Source: Delphinus delphis (taxonomy: Eukaryota > Chordata > Mammalia > Artiodactyla > Delphinidae). From it: a DNA stretch of 64,000 nt. The DNA lies in the NCBI RefSeq assembly GCF_949987515.2, contig NC_082692.2, positions 87,429,488 through 87,493,487 on the forward strand. Reading direction: 5' to 3'. This document shows, piece after piece, positions 1 to 11,272 of this stretch. Positions within the stretch are counted from its first letter, which is position 1, and the number at the start of each line of letters is the position of its first letter. Made by a program: the position numbers and the translations under genes. The notes beneath the pieces were generated by a model that saw only the letters and a list, made by a program, of their open reading frames with translations, was not told the DNA's origin and did no database searches.

Positions 1-2149
1 CAAAAATGACAAAGCCCTCTAGGCCCAAGACCAACAACGATGTAGGGAATTCGCTAGAGTTCAGATTCTTAAGTTGTAAGTGTGATGATGGTTCATCATA
101 ATGAACCATAAGATATTAAAGAAAGGTTTTTGACTAAGAATAACATAAGCATGTGGTGTTTACCACAGGACATCCATCTGACGTGGATTTGAAAAGCTTT
201 TACCATGAGGGCTTTGTAAAGATAAATTTATAGAAATTTCAAGTTAATGTCTCCCTTCATGTACAGAATGAAAAAAAAATGAGAAAAATAGAAGAGTACC
301 TGAGCTTTCTAATGTCTCCCCTTTTATATACAATTCAGGCATGTATACAATAAAACTTCTGAACATTAAGTTACATGGAAAATGATACTTCCGTGTCCAA
401 TTCCAAGACATATATTTAGATGAATTTTTTTAAAGCCGAATATATATTTTACGTATATTTGGCTCCCCTATTAACTTCAGGTTAATTTTGGAAACTGCTA
501 TAAATCTAAAAGGTAACCATTGGCTTAGATACATATGTTTTGAAGATTTAAGCTGTTTCAACAGCTTAAAATGAAAATATCAATAAATAATGAAACAAAC
601 AAACAAAGCTCCAGGGTCCTACAAAGCACACAACGTCAAAACAACTTATTTTGAAAACAACTGAAATTAGTGTTATAGAATATGTAGGCCCACACTTATT
701 TCATAGAGAAAACAACAAGCCAGCCCAAATAACCTGTCTGTAAAATCCCTAAGAGAACACCCCTGCATCATTTGTGGAAAAGATAACTTTTAACCAGAGA
801 TCAGTTGATTTATTTTATCTGATAAAATAAAGAACCAATTTGATATTGATGTACAGGGTCAGGCATGAGGCCCAGGTTGAAACTATTAGGTGAAATGACA
901 TTTGGTGTTTATCGGTGGTTAAATGACTGTCCTTCACAGGTAAGTCAGGAATAGGCATCTCTTCTACCACTCAGAGTGAGGCAAGTGAGGTACCTGCCTT
1001 GAGCAGAAAGTTTAAGGAGAAGTCAAAATTATCAGTGATCAAAACAAACATTGCTTTAATGCATTGTTTTTAAAAATCAAATTAATAACAAAAATCCATG
1101 GAACCACAAATATCACATTTTTAAATAAAGAGAGAATCTGTATTGATTCCAACTTACTATTGACAACAGTTAACCATTTGGTCTGTGAAAACTTTTTTTT
1201 TAAAGATCTTTAAGGTCCACTCTTTTTCCACTCTACATTTTGAGAAAGGGGAAATGAGTACTACACTTTTTCATGTAGACTTTATTTTATTATTCCATGG
1301 TTAACTAAGAAATATTTCCATTTCAGCCTCATTGTATAGCAACATATAATTGAGTATGTTGCCTTATAAATATACTCCTCCCTGGTAGTTCATTTTAGAT
1401 GCCAGGAATGGGAGTCACCCTGAGCATCCACTCTTCCCTGAACATTAACTCAAGACTTACAATGGACCAGGTACTGTGAATGTGCCTTATACAGACTAAA
1501 CTGCTCGATTGAATTGAAAGTCAGGGTAACAGCTCTGGTGGTGCCCATTTTCAATCTTTCTTTGATAATCCCAGTTATGTACTCAAAGCTTATCATCTTT
1601 CGAATTTGTTGAAGTCAGCTACAGAATAGTGTTTACAGGAATTTTTTTTTTTGTATAAACCTATATGTTAACAATGGTTGCCTGCAATTCATGGGATGAT
1701 GAGTGTTGTCTTTTTCTATTCCTTCTCCCTTTGTTTTAATTGCTATATAATACACGTGAATTACAGGGATGCATTTTTAAAAATTCAAAAGGAAGATACT
1801 TTGAAAGAAATTGCAGAATATATGCAAACCCAGTGTTTAATATTAAACACCACTATATTTACCTGAGCCAAAATGTAATCTCTCCATCATATTTCTAAAT
1901 GACTTAGCTTATGTTCTTTGAGATTCTCAAAAGTAAGAAGAATCATCTTGCTAAAGTAGATGATGTCTCTCTGGTTTTTTTTCTTTAAAACATTTTTTTC
2001 CTTTATATATAGAAACAAAGAAGACAAAAATTATACACCCAATTCATGGAAAAATCTACTCTACCTTAGCAATTTATGCTTTTCCAAAGATACTGCCTCT
2101 GCTTGCTACTTGGGAAAAAAGAATATTAAGTAGAGGTGCAAGAAAAATT
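1..2149. other. Unique AT-rich sequence, no gene recognised
   Basis: I see no repeat family, RNA gene or convincing exon here. Homopolymer runs of A or T are scattered through it. A perfect-looking splice-donor string (CAG|GTAAGT) occurs near 938-944, but no acceptor plus open frame goes with it. Read as non-coding intergenic or intronic DNA. Confidence 0.6.
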
Positions 2150-2368
2150 TATACCTCATTCACCCATTTCTCCCACTCCCAGCCCCTACCTGGGGCACCT
2201 ACCAGTATGTACTATCCATGAGCAAGCTCTTTCTTTCCCCCAGATTCTACATATAAGAGAAATCCTATAGTATTTGTCTTTCTCTGACTTATTTCATTTA
2301 GCACAATACCCTCAAGGTCCATCCACACTATCATAAATGGCAAGATTTCATTCTTTTTTTACGGTGAA

Positions 2369-2417
2369 TTTTAGATAGATACATAGGTAGGTCGATAGAT
2401 AGATAGATAACTAGATA
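2369..2417. repeat. GATA tetranucleotide microsatellite (imperfect)
   Basis: Imperfect TAGA/GATA units (TAGATAGATACATAGGTAGG, then GATAGATAGATAGATA) lie inside the old L1. It probably expanded after the L1 inserted, because L1 itself has no GATA tract here. Confidence 0.8.
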
Positions 2418-3622
2418 TCACATATTTTAGTCATTCATCCATCAATGGATACTTAGGTTGTTTCCATATCTTGGCTATCGCAAATAATGCTGCAATGAAC
2501 ATGGGGGTGCGTATTACCTTCTGGGGTTAGTGTTTTCATTTTCTTTGGATAAAAACCCAAATGTGGAATTGCTGGGTCATATGGTAGTTTTATTTTTTGA
2601 GGACACTTCAAGCTATTTTTCATAGTGGTAGTACCACTATGTTTACATTCTTGCCAGCCGTGTACAAGGGTTTGCTTTTCCCCACAGCCTCACCAACTTT
2701 TGTTATTTCTTGTCTTTTGGAGAATGGCGATTCTGATAGGTGTGAGGTAACATCTCATTACGGTTTTCATTTGCAGTTCTCTGATAATTATGTTAATCAA
2801 CTTTTCATATATCTGTTGGCCATCCATATGTCTTCTCTGGAAAAATGTTTATTCAGTTCTTCTGTCCATTTTTTAATTGGATACCTTGTTTCTTTACTAC
2901 TGAGTTTTATGAGTTTTTTATGTATTTTGAATATTAGCCCTTTATCAGATGTATGATTTGCAAATACTTTTTTCCATTCTGTAGGTTGCCTTTGCATTTT
3001 GTTGATGAGTTCATTTGCTGTACAGAAGCTTTTCAGTTTGATGTAGTTCCACTTATTTATTTTTGCTTTGGTTTCCTTTGCTTTTGGTGTCAAATTTTAA
3101 AAAATCCTAGCCAAGACCTATATCAAGGAGTTACCACCTATGTTTCCTTCGAGGAATTCTAAGATTGCGATTCTTACATTCAAGTCTTTAATCCATTTTA
3201 ATTTTTGTGTATGCCATAAGATCACTTATGATGTAAATGATCGAGTTACATTCTTTTGCATGTGGTTGTCCAGTTTTCCTCACACCATTTATTGAAGAGA
3301 CTGTCTTTTCCCCACTGTATACTCTTGTATTCTTGGTTGTAAATTAACTGACCATATATGTGGGGGGTTATTTCTGGGCTCTTTATTCATTTCCATTTGT
3401 CTATGTGTCTGCTTTTATGCCAATACCATATGGTTTGATTACTATAGCTTTGTATTATACTTTAAATAATTTTATAGTTTTTGATTACTATAGCTTTGTA
3501 TTATAGGGAGCATGATGCCTTTGGCTTTGTTCCTCTTAAGATTGCTTTGGTTATGCAGGATCTTTTGTGGTTCCATGCAATTTTAGGATTATTTGTTCTA
3601 TTTCTTTAAAAAATGCCGTTGG

Positions 3623-3823
3623 GGCTTCCCTGGTGGCGCAGTGGTTGAGAGTCCGCCTGCCGATGCAGGGGACACGGGTTTGTGCCCCAGTCTGGGAAGA
3701 TCCCACATGCCGCGGAGCAGCTGGGCCTGTGAGCCATGGCCGCTGAGCCTGCGCATCCAGAGCCTGTGCTCTGCAATGGGAGAGGCCACAACAGTGAGAG
3801 GCCCACGTAACGGAAAAAAAAAA
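3623..3823 (+). mobile_element. CHR-2-type tRNA-derived SINE
   Basis: Full-length cetacean SINE inserted into the old L1. It begins GGGCTTCCCTGG, has an A box (TGGCGCAGTGG) and a degenerate B box (GGTTTGTGCC), and ends in an A tail. Imperfect target-site duplications of 11 bp (AATGCCGTTGG and AATGCCATTGG) lie at 3612-3622 and 3824-3834. Apparent open frames across it are shadows of its GC-rich body. It is younger than the L1 it interrupts. Confidence 0.95.
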
Positions 3824-4404
3824 AATGCCATTGGAAATTTGATAGGGATTGTATTGAATCTGTAAACTACTTTGGGTAGTATAGACATTTTAACAATGTT
3901 AATTCTTCCAATCTATGAGCACAAAATATCTTTCCATTTATTTGTGTAATCTTTGATTTCTTTTCATTAATGTTTTGTAGTTTTCAATATACAGGTCCTT
4001 CACCTCCTTCATTAAATTTATTCCTAGGTATTTTTTGGTGCAGCTGTACATGGGATTGCTTTCTTTACTTCTCTTTCAGATAGTTGCTATTAGTGTATAG
4101 AAACACAAAAGACTTTTGTGTACTGATTTTGTATCCTGCAACTTTACTAAATTTATTAGTTCTAACAGTCTTTTTGATAGAATTTTCTATGTATAATATC
4201 ATGTCACTTGCAAATAGTGACAGTTTTACTTCTTCCTTTCCATTTTAGATGCTTTGTATTTCTTCTTCTTGCCTAATTGCTTGGGACTTACACTGATATG
4301 TTGAACAGAAGTGAAGAGTGTACATCCTTGTCTTGTTCTGACCTTAGAGGAAAGGCTCTTAGCTTTTCACCATTAAGTATGGCAGTGCTGGATTTATCAT
4401 GAAC

Positions 4405-4604
4405 CTGTCTTCTGCTGCAGTGACAGGCTGATGTTCCAGATAGTAGGTGTGCTGTTAGCATCTTTAGATCTCTGAGGAAATTTAAGCCCTGGCAAAACCA
4501 AGACTAACCTGTATCATTATCAAGAAACAAATCTTTCTAGTTTTAAACCACTAAAGTTTTTCAGTTGTTTGTTAGTACAGTGTAAACTTGCGCAAACTGA
4601 CAAA
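4405..4604 (+). repeat. Old LTR-like interspersed repeat, 3' end
   Basis: The stretch ending with TTTTAAACCACTAAAG and TTGTTTGTTAGTACAG resembles the 3' end of mammalian LTR-type repeats (…TAAGCCACTGAG…TTGTTTGTTAC…). The family is not resolved by eye, and the 5' side may be truncated at the L1 junction. Confidence 0.5.
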
Positions 4605-4611
4605 CTCTGTG

Positions 4612-4905
4612 GTTCTCTCTACATGGAATTCCTTTCCTCTGTGTCTGTTGGGTGAAAGCCTATTTACCCTTTAAAGTCTTGCTGAAATGCTATCACCCTT
4701 CTCTGATGTCTTTTCTACTCTACAACTAGAATCCTTGTTCCTCTTATCTGTATCTCTTAGAAGTGTGTATGTGTGTGTGTGTCTGTGTTGTGTGTATACT
4801 GACACATGCATCATACTATGCTACAGATATTTGTTTATTTAAGGTTATTTATATAACCCTGGCTAAATTGTGAGTTACTCAAGGACAAATCTACACTGCA
4901 GTAGC
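4612..4905 (+). mobile_element. LINE-2 (L2) 3' fragment
   Basis: The order GGAATTCCTTTCC, CTTTAAAGTCTTGCTGAAATG, CACCCTTCTCTGATG, and finally AACCCTGGCTAAATTGTGAG followed by CAAGGACAAATCTACAC matches the L2 3' half (…CTGCTCAAATGTCACCTCC…CTGTGAGCTCCTTGAGGGC…). A (TG)n expansion sits inside it at 4764-4796. Confidence 0.65.
4764..4796. repeat. (TG)n microsatellite
   Basis: GTGTGTATGTGTGTGTGTGT interrupted by CTG, inside the L2 fragment. Confidence 0.85.
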
Positions 4906-5200
4906 AAAGAATAGTTTTCTCTCCTGCTTCCTTTTCATGACTGAACTATCTCCCCTCACATTTTAGAAAGACCCAACCTGCCCAACTAGAGGGTACATTT
5001 TGAAAACTTCCTTTAAGCCAAGTGCAAATAGGTTCTTACCAAGGGACTGTAAGTCTAACTGGTACTTGCAATGTCTCTGTCATCTCCTGTAAAGAAAATT
5101 GTCTGCCTTCCATTTCCTCCTTCCCACTTTCAGTGGGCTAGAATGTGGATGTGGTGGGAAGCCAGCATCAACTATGTGAAATAGGACAATATTTTGGAGC

Positions 5201-5425
5201 ATGGGCTGGTAAAGTATGGCTCGTAAACCAAATCTAGCCTGCGACCTGTTTTTGTAAATAAAACTTTATTAGAACATAGCCACACCATCTATTTACATTT
5301 TGCCTATGGATGCTTTTGTACTACAGTTGCAGAGTTGAAGAGTTGCATCATAGACTATAAGTACCTCAATGTCTAAGATTTACTCTCTGGTCTTTTATAG
5401 AAAAAATGGTGCCAGCCCCTACCCT
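5201..5425 (-). mobile_element. hAT-type DNA transposon fossil (MER/Charlie-like)
   Basis: Reading on the plus strand, AAAGTATGGCTCGTAAACCAAATC, TGTAAATAAAACTTTATTAGAACA and GCAGAGTTGAAGAGTTGC follow the reverse complement of a common non-autonomous hAT element (CAGGGGTCGGCAAACT…). The same family occurs in the opposite orientation at 28029-28237. Short terminal repeats are eroded. Confidence 0.7.
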
Positions 5426-5922
5426 AGAGGATGGTGGTGTAAAAAGAAAGAAAGTACCTAGATCCTGAATGGCCTGGTGGAGGAAAACTGCTTCCTCCTG
5501 ATGGACGAGCTGCCTACTTCTACACAGTTATCAGGGAGAGAAATAATTGCCCCCTTGTCTGAGCCACCGTATTATCGGGCTTAGGGTACCCTGTACTAAA
5601 TCTCAGGGCACATGTGAAGTATTTATAACAAACTAATACATGCACCTAACTCATTTTTGTGCCACATAGGTGTTATATAAGTGTATGCTGAGTTTTCTTG
5701 AAAGAAAATTTTTCCATAAAGTTTGATGATGAGAATACTATAGCCTTATAACAGTAACATAGTAGGGCTGGGCATTACATGAATGAACATGGATGCGTTT
5801 TCTTATTCATATGTAAATGAAATTTTAGAAAGAATTCTAACCACATACTCCTTGGAATGTGCAATTATCAAATGTAAACTGGAGACAGGAAAGGATAGGT
5901 TCAAGTCCAAGCTCAATTTCTA
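5426..5922. other. Unique sequence, nothing recognised
   Basis: No repeat family or exon signal I can support. Confidence 0.55.
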
Positions 5923-5938
5923 CTAGCTATGTTTTTTG

Positions 5939-6142
5939 TTTTCTTTTTTTTGCGGTACACGGGCCTCTCACTGCTGTGGCCTCTCCCGTTGCGGAGCACA
6001 GGCTCTGGACGCGCAGGCTCAGCGGCCATGGCTCACGGGCCCAGCCGCTCCGCGGCATGTGGGATCTTCCCGGACCGGGGCACGAACCCACGTCCCCTGC
6101 ATCGGCAGGCGGACTCTCAACCACTGCGCCACCAGGGAAGCC
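5939..6142 (-). mobile_element. CHR-2-type tRNA-derived SINE
   Basis: Full-length copy in reverse orientation, with the poly(T) (reverse A tail) at 5941-5950 and the head (reverse of GGGCTTCCCTGG) at 6131-6142. Target-site duplications of 16 bp with one mismatch lie at 5923-5938 and 6143-6158 (CTAGCTATG…TTTTG). The high CpG count and close match to the other copies suggest a fairly young insertion. Confidence 0.95.
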
Positions 6143-6299
6143 CTAGCTATGTGTTTTGAATTATCACGTGGATCATCACTATCAACCTTCCTGGATTATT
6201 GTGGAGATAAATGAGATATCAGAAAGTACCTAAGAAAAAGTAGGAGCTCTTCAGAAATCATTGGAAACAACATCACATTTGGATTCAAGTTCGGCTGAT

Positions 6300-7085
6300 T
6301 AATCAAATATCAAACCAGAAGTATTCTGGGGCTGCAGGGGTGGCACTCCCATATTGAGGGTCCAATTGGCTTCTTTGTGTGCTGTCAGCTTCAATGGATG
6401 GCTTCTGTTTTGTGGTCTGAAATGGCTGTCTGGATCCTACTGCCGTGTTCACTTTTCCAGTAAGTAAAGAAATGGCCATGTTCCTGTGCTCTGAAGGCCA
6501 TGACTCAGAAGTTGCACACATGACTTTCTTTCTTAGCCCATTTGGGCTGCTATAACAACATACCACAGACTGGGAGCTTATCAACCACAAAAATTTATTT
6601 CTCACAGTTCTGGAGGCTGGGAAGTGTAAGATCAAAGTGATCAAGTCCTGCTGAGGTAAAGTTCTGGTGAGGCTCTTCTTCCTGGTTCACGGGTGGCATC
6701 TCCTCGCTGTGTCCTCACATCACAGAAGGGGCCAGGGACTTCTGTGGGGTCTCTTTTATAAAATACTAATCCCCCTCTTGAAGTCTCCACCCTCATGATC
6801 TAAGCACCTCCCAAAGGCCCCACCTCCTATAATACCATCATCTTCGGGTGTTAGGGTTTCAACATATATGTTTTAGGTGGACACAAACATACAGACCACT
6901 TTCCTTTGCAGGCCAGAGCAAGCATTTCTTTGTACGACCATGTCTCTGTTTGAAAGAGCACAGCGAGTAAATACAATTTTTAGCTGGGTGGCCATGTGCC
7001 CAATAACAATTTGGGAGCCCTATTACGAAAGGAGGATAGAATGGATCTGTGAGGAAACCAGCAGTTTCTGCCACAAACATTAACA
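6300..7085 (+). repeat. Old interspersed repeat (LTR-like, family unresolved), split by a MaLR LTR
   Basis: The left part (to about 6530) ends in GGCCATGACTCAGAAGTTGC. The right part (6903-7085) contains GGGTGGCCATGTGCCCAAT and ends CAGCAGTTTCTGCCACA. In other mammalian copies of this repeat these motifs are nearly contiguous, so the LTR at 6532-6898 inserted into it. Related copies appear to be at 23455-23990 and 25340-25715. Confidence 0.55.
6532..6898 (-). mobile_element. Solitary MaLR LTR (MST/MLT1-type), ERVL-related
   Basis: The plus strand reads GCCCATTTGGGCTGCTATAA, ATACCACAGACTGGGAGCTT, ATTTCTCACAGTTCTGGAGG, CTCGCTGTGTCCTCACATC, CCTCCCAAAGGCCCCACCTC and GGGTTTCAACATATATG, the reverse complement of MaLR LTRs of the MST/MLT1 group. 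No internal gag or pol sequence flanks it, so it is a solo LTR left by recombination. It is nested in an older repeat. Confidence 0.88.
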
Positions 7086-7809
7086 TAGGTGGAAATGTGA
7101 ATTTTGTATCAATTGACTGTTTGATATTTCTCCATTATCTTTCTTTCTAGATCACTGAGCCATAAAATTACATGCATATGCTGAGAACTGTGTCACACTT
7201 GAGATAGTTAAGATGTAAAATCCCCATGAGGACAGCCAAAGGCAGGTGCATTCACCTTTCAGGGTACACGGCAAGGTTGCAATATAAAAATTAACCACTT
7301 CATGGCTCCAACAGAAATTGGTGCATAGGAAACAACTAAGCAGACAATTGTTGATTCAAGGAGTATGGGTAGAGTGAAAGAAACCGGGCATGAGGAGAAG
7401 GATAGAGAATGTACACTCTTACAATCAGGCCAGGGTGTGAGGCGCCAAGAAGAAACAGGGGATGGGTGCAGGGGAGGGCCCAAGAAGAAGGCCTTGAGCT
7501 GTGGGAACACAGTGTGACCCAGGAAAACAGAAAATACTATTAGGGATTTGGATAGACATCCTGGAAGCTGCAAAGGACGATAAGTTTTCCCTTCTTCAAA
7601 AATAATACAGGCTCACTGTCAGTCACAGGATTAACACAGGTGAAAGAATTAAACAACAATGTTTGGGGGGCATGATTAAGCACTAAAATCAGCAGAACTT
7701 AAAATATTAGCTATTTTTAAAGAATATCTCTGGCTGTTCGATTTGTAAAGAGTGAGCCAGAGAGAACACCGATAAAAGATACACTGATCCTTGTACTATG
7801 CACTGGCTT
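7086..7809. other. Unique sequence, nothing recognised
   Basis: A mildly purine-rich stretch (7340-7560) lacks a recognisable family. The minus-strand open frame of 104 codons across it resembles no protein I know and is treated as chance. Confidence 0.5.
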
Positions 7810-7821
7810 TAATGCTGCTAT

Positions 7822-8463
7822 ATTTACTTTTTATTTTTTCCAGCATCACTGTATCATTTTATTTATTTTTTTAACATCTTTATTAGAGTATAATTGCTTT
7901 ACAATGGTGTGTTAGTTGCTGCTGAATAACAAAGTGAATCAGCTACACATATACATATAGCCCCATATCTCCTCCCTCTTGCGTCTGTCTCCCTCCCTCC
8001 CACCCTCCCTATCCCACCCCTCTAGGTGGTCACAAAGCACCCAGCTGATCTCCCTGTGCTATGCGGCTGCTTCCCACTAGCTATCTATTTTACATTTGGT
8101 AGTGTATATATGGCCATGCCCTCTCTCACTTCATCCCAGCTTACCCTTCCCCCTCCCCATGTCCTCAAGTCCATTCTCTACCTCTGCGTCTTTATCCCTG
8201 TCCTGCCCCTAAGTCTTCAGAACCTTTTTTTTTTTTTAGATTCCATATATATGTTAGCATACGGTATTTGTTTTTCTCTTTCTGACTTACTTCACTCTGT
8301 AGGACAGACTCTAGGTCCATCCACCTCACTACAAATAACTTATTTTCGTTTCTTTTTATGGCTGAGTAATATTCCATTGTATATATGTGCCACATCTTCT
8401 TTATCGATTCACCTGTCGATGGACACTTAGGTTGCTTCCATGTCCTGGCTATTGTAAATAGTT
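7822..8463 (-). mobile_element. 5'-truncated LINE-1 with the end of ORF2 and 3' UTR
   Basis: The L1 3' UTR begins near 7857 (reverse of the A-rich tail), and the reverse strand at 8190-8460 encodes the ORF2 C-terminus (motifs KKMWHIYTMEYYSAIKRNE and RWMDLE). The match stops near 8462 (ATTGTAAATAGT), a 5' truncation typical of aborted reverse transcription. A 12-bp direct repeat TAATGCTGCTAT at 7810-7821 and 8465-8476 brackets the element. Between the left repeat and the L1 3' end lie a T-rich run, about 17 non-L1 bases and a second T-rich run. Confidence 0.88.
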
Positions 8464-8984
8464 CTAATGCTGCTATTTTCAAAATTCTTCCTCCAAGATA
8501 TAGAGTCTGGACTTCTGTCACAAAAATTCTTATTCTAACCTTTCAACAAAAATCAAATGATGAAACATTTGTTGAATACTAAGTAATACGATCTGCTGTG
8601 TAGTGTGACCAATATATAGCTGTGGCATCTCAGATGCTTAGGAAATAGGGCGGAAGGAGGAGGTCGGCTCCTACACAGGTGGCAATGCCACACTGTAACT
8701 CGATGCTAACCCTGATCTGCAGCAAGAAGCAGAGCCCACCGGACTGAGTTCCTTCTAACTGAGAGATTTCATGGGAAACGTAGCAGTTTAAAAAATCTCT
8801 TCAAGGAAGCAAAGATTTAAGAATCACTGTCAGTGGAATAGGAAGGCAAGAGCACGTGATGGCAACTCTGTGTATCAAAGAAAGAAGGGAAGGGAATACA
8901 GAGAGTATGTGGGAAAGAGACACACTCGTTACATTCTGTGCAACGGTCTGTCATACGTTTATTCCACCAACAGTAACATGCTTC

Positions 8985-9690
8985 CAACCGGGTCTCTATT
9001 CTGCATCTCCAGTGCCAGCACCTCAAGCTGAGCACCCAAGACTCTGTCATCTTCTATCCAGCAACTGTCATGGCCTCCTGTGGGACTCCACTGTGATCCC
9101 TGCAATTCATTCTCCACACGACAGCCAGACTTCTTTTTAAAAGGCAAGCCCTATCCAATCTCTTTCCAGCTTAAAACCTTGCAACAGCTTCCTAACGTGA
9201 ATAGGGGGGAAAGCTTATGTTCTTAACTGAACCTTTGAGGCCTTCAAGACTTGGCCTTCTCTAAACTCCCAACAAATGCATCCCAAGCTCACCTCTGCTC
9301 GTAACACTCCTTTCACACCGCTCCACATTGATTTCTTGCCTTACGACTCCTGAGCGTTCTGATCTCGCCCCTAGAAACAATTTTATTGGGCAAATTCTCA
9401 CTCATCCTTTAGGTGACATCTTAGGTGTCACTTCCTCAGAAAAATGTCCCCTCCAATCTCAGTTGTGTTTTTTTTTTTTGTTAAAATCTCTCACTAGTTT
9501 CTTATGCTTTTGTAGGATGTGTCCCAATTTGCGACATGTGTGATAACTGTCTAATATTTGTCTCCATGATGGCAATTAAACTCCATGAGGGGAGAAACCA
9601 TGCTGATCTTATTAAATACCTTGTCCTCGATGAATGCCACTCAAAGGGTCTTCACTAAGTAAGTGAATTAATGCATGCATGAACGAGCAA
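8985..9690 (+). mobile_element. Long LINE-2 (L2) fragment
   Basis: Ordered L2 landmarks: GGCCTCCTGTGGGACTCC, TTCTCCACACGACAGCCAGA, CAGCTTAAAACCTTGCAACA, TTGAGGCCTTCAAGACTTGG, TTAGGTGACATCTTAGGTGTC, then AACTCCATGAGGGGAGAAACC and the end of the 3' UTR near AAGTGAATTAATGCATGCATG. At about 700 bp it is long for an L2 copy. No intact reading frame remains. Confidence 0.75.
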
Positions 9691-9914
9691 ATACTTAAGG
9701 ACTTTCACCAAAGATGCAACCTAACATGATTTTAAAATCCTCCTGACGTTGTGTCTTTACAATGTACCAAGACACACTGAAACAACTACGTTTCTGTTTC
9801 AGGGTTTCTAAGGAGAAAAGTAAATAAAAATTCAGACAGGTAAATGAAAATATGGATTTTGAAGATTGCTCTGCTGATAAAAAGGTAATTATAGATAACA
9901 ATCAAAGCACATAC

Positions 9915-10100
9915 TTGAAGCGCTGTCTAAACAAATCATGCATTATCTAATTTATGCTCCATACAATGGCCACTATTACCATCCCCATTTGGTAACAGGG
10001 AAAGTGAGGCACACAGCTCTGAGGTGATTTCCTCTAGATTGCCCAGCTGTTAGGACAGCAAGGCCTGGAAACCACAGAGGGTAGCTCTTGGTCATAATGC
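9915..10100 (-). mobile_element. MIR SINE fragment
   Basis: CATGCATTATCTAATTTATG, then ATCCCCATTTGGTAACAGGG and AGTGAGGCACACAGCTCTG, then TTGCCCAGCTGTTAGGAC, follow the reverse complement of MIR (…CCCATTTTACAGATGAGGAAACTGAGG…). Confidence 0.78.
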
Positions 10101-11035
10101 CTCTTTGTTAGTTTGTCCTTTAAGGAAATATATTAAGTTGACAACGGTTTCTTCGAAATTTTAGATTTTTGCTGCCTGAAGTAATGTTTCCTCTACTATA
10201 GTTAAAATATGATCTTATCAATAGTAAAAAAACAATATTATAGATTTTGAATACAATAAGACACATAGTTAAGTACAGTTTATATGTGAAAAGATAACCT
10301 CTATCATGTTAATTCTTTGAGACCATGAATAATCCCATTGTTTGGGGTTTTTGAAAAACTCTGTTAGTGAATTTCTAATGTTGGAAAGCATTAAGGATTC
10401 TTGTGAAATTATATCACATGTTACCCAAAATAATGGCACAAATTTAGAGAGAAAAATATCTGTCGGTAGTTCAGTAATTACACCAGATGGGTCTTGTTAA
10501 ACAGAACTACTTGAAGAAGATTTAACTTTTTAGTAAAGAATATTATGGTAGTACACAATTTTATTTTTAATACAGTACTTTGGAATAACTTTTATATTCT
10601 AAACCATGCTTTTTTTGCCCAATATATATGAACCTAGAATATTATAGATAGAATTATCCTCTACTAAATCTTAATCTTGCTTTTACTTGGGACAACGCTT
10701 TCCGTATTACTAAAGAATGAAGGCAAACTTCTTTAAATTCAATCTGTGTTAAACCAATCCTAATCAATATCTTTTAGGTCTGTAACTTTTAATAAATGCA
10801 TCAACTTGTCTCTTGAATGACATAATTTATACACTGATTTAAGTGACCTACATGGCAATAAATTACTATTTTAAACTTTTCTCTGTTAATTAATTTTGCT
10901 TCTTAATAGATGCTGAGAAGAGTTAGCATCCTACGTTTGGTATACAGACACACACGTACAAACCCCTACATGTGTAGATATACATATGTATATTTCAACT
11001 AACGTAATATGTATTCCAATGAATACATATAACCT
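10101..11035. other. Unique AT-rich sequence
   Basis: Very AT-rich, with no recognisable repeat except a short impure ACAC/TACATATGTATA stretch near 10940-11000. No gene signal. Confidence 0.55.
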
Positions 11036-11272
11036 AATGGTTAAAATCATGAGTTTTAAATAAAGATTATCTGCATTCCAATCCTGGATCCAAACCGTCT
11101 ATTAACTTTGTGGTTCTGTGGCTTAGTAAATTCATTTATAAAATGGAGATAATACAATTGCATATCTTATAGAGTTTTTGTAAAGATGAAATGTGATAAG
11201 ACAAACTTTTAACAGAGGACTTACTCTTAGTGCATGTTCAATAAATATTAGCCATTGTAATATAAATATAAA
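11036..11272 (+). mobile_element. MIR SINE
   Basis: Near-full MIR in sense orientation: AATGGTTAAAATCATGAG, CATTCCAATCCTGGATCC, TATAAAATGGAGATAATAC, ATAGAGTTTTTGTAAAGATG and GCATGTTCAATAAATATTAGC, matching the tRNA-derived head, the conserved core and the tail in order. Confidence 0.85.

Larger units (their letters stand above)
2150..4404 (-). mobile_element. Old LINE-1 fragment (L1M-type), ORF2 and 3' region, split by a SINE
   Basis: The reverse strand reads as decayed L1 ORF2. A stretch at 2797-3093 translates to L1-typical motifs such as [15 protein letters not shown] and [11 protein letters not shown], from the part of ORF2 after the reverse transcriptase. Plus-strand landmarks of the L1 3' half occur in order: the stretch typical of the end of ORF2 near 2240, a TATTCTTGGTTG-type stretch near 3330, and the antisense of the post-FADD region near 4370. 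Many stops and frameshifts make it non-functional. It is broken by a CHR-2 SINE at 3623-3823 and carries a GATA microsatellite near 2370-2415. Both ends are degraded. Confidence 0.88.

Noticed and set aside
930..950. Possible exon ending in a perfect splice donor (CAG|GTAAGT)
   Set aside because: No matching acceptor with an open frame upstream; such strings occur by chance.
3598..3888. Short proteins at 3.6, 5.9, 15.3, 40.0, 42.4, 44.1, 57.8, 60.6 and 62.1 kb
   Set aside because: All are translations of CHR-2 SINEs in different frames and orientations.
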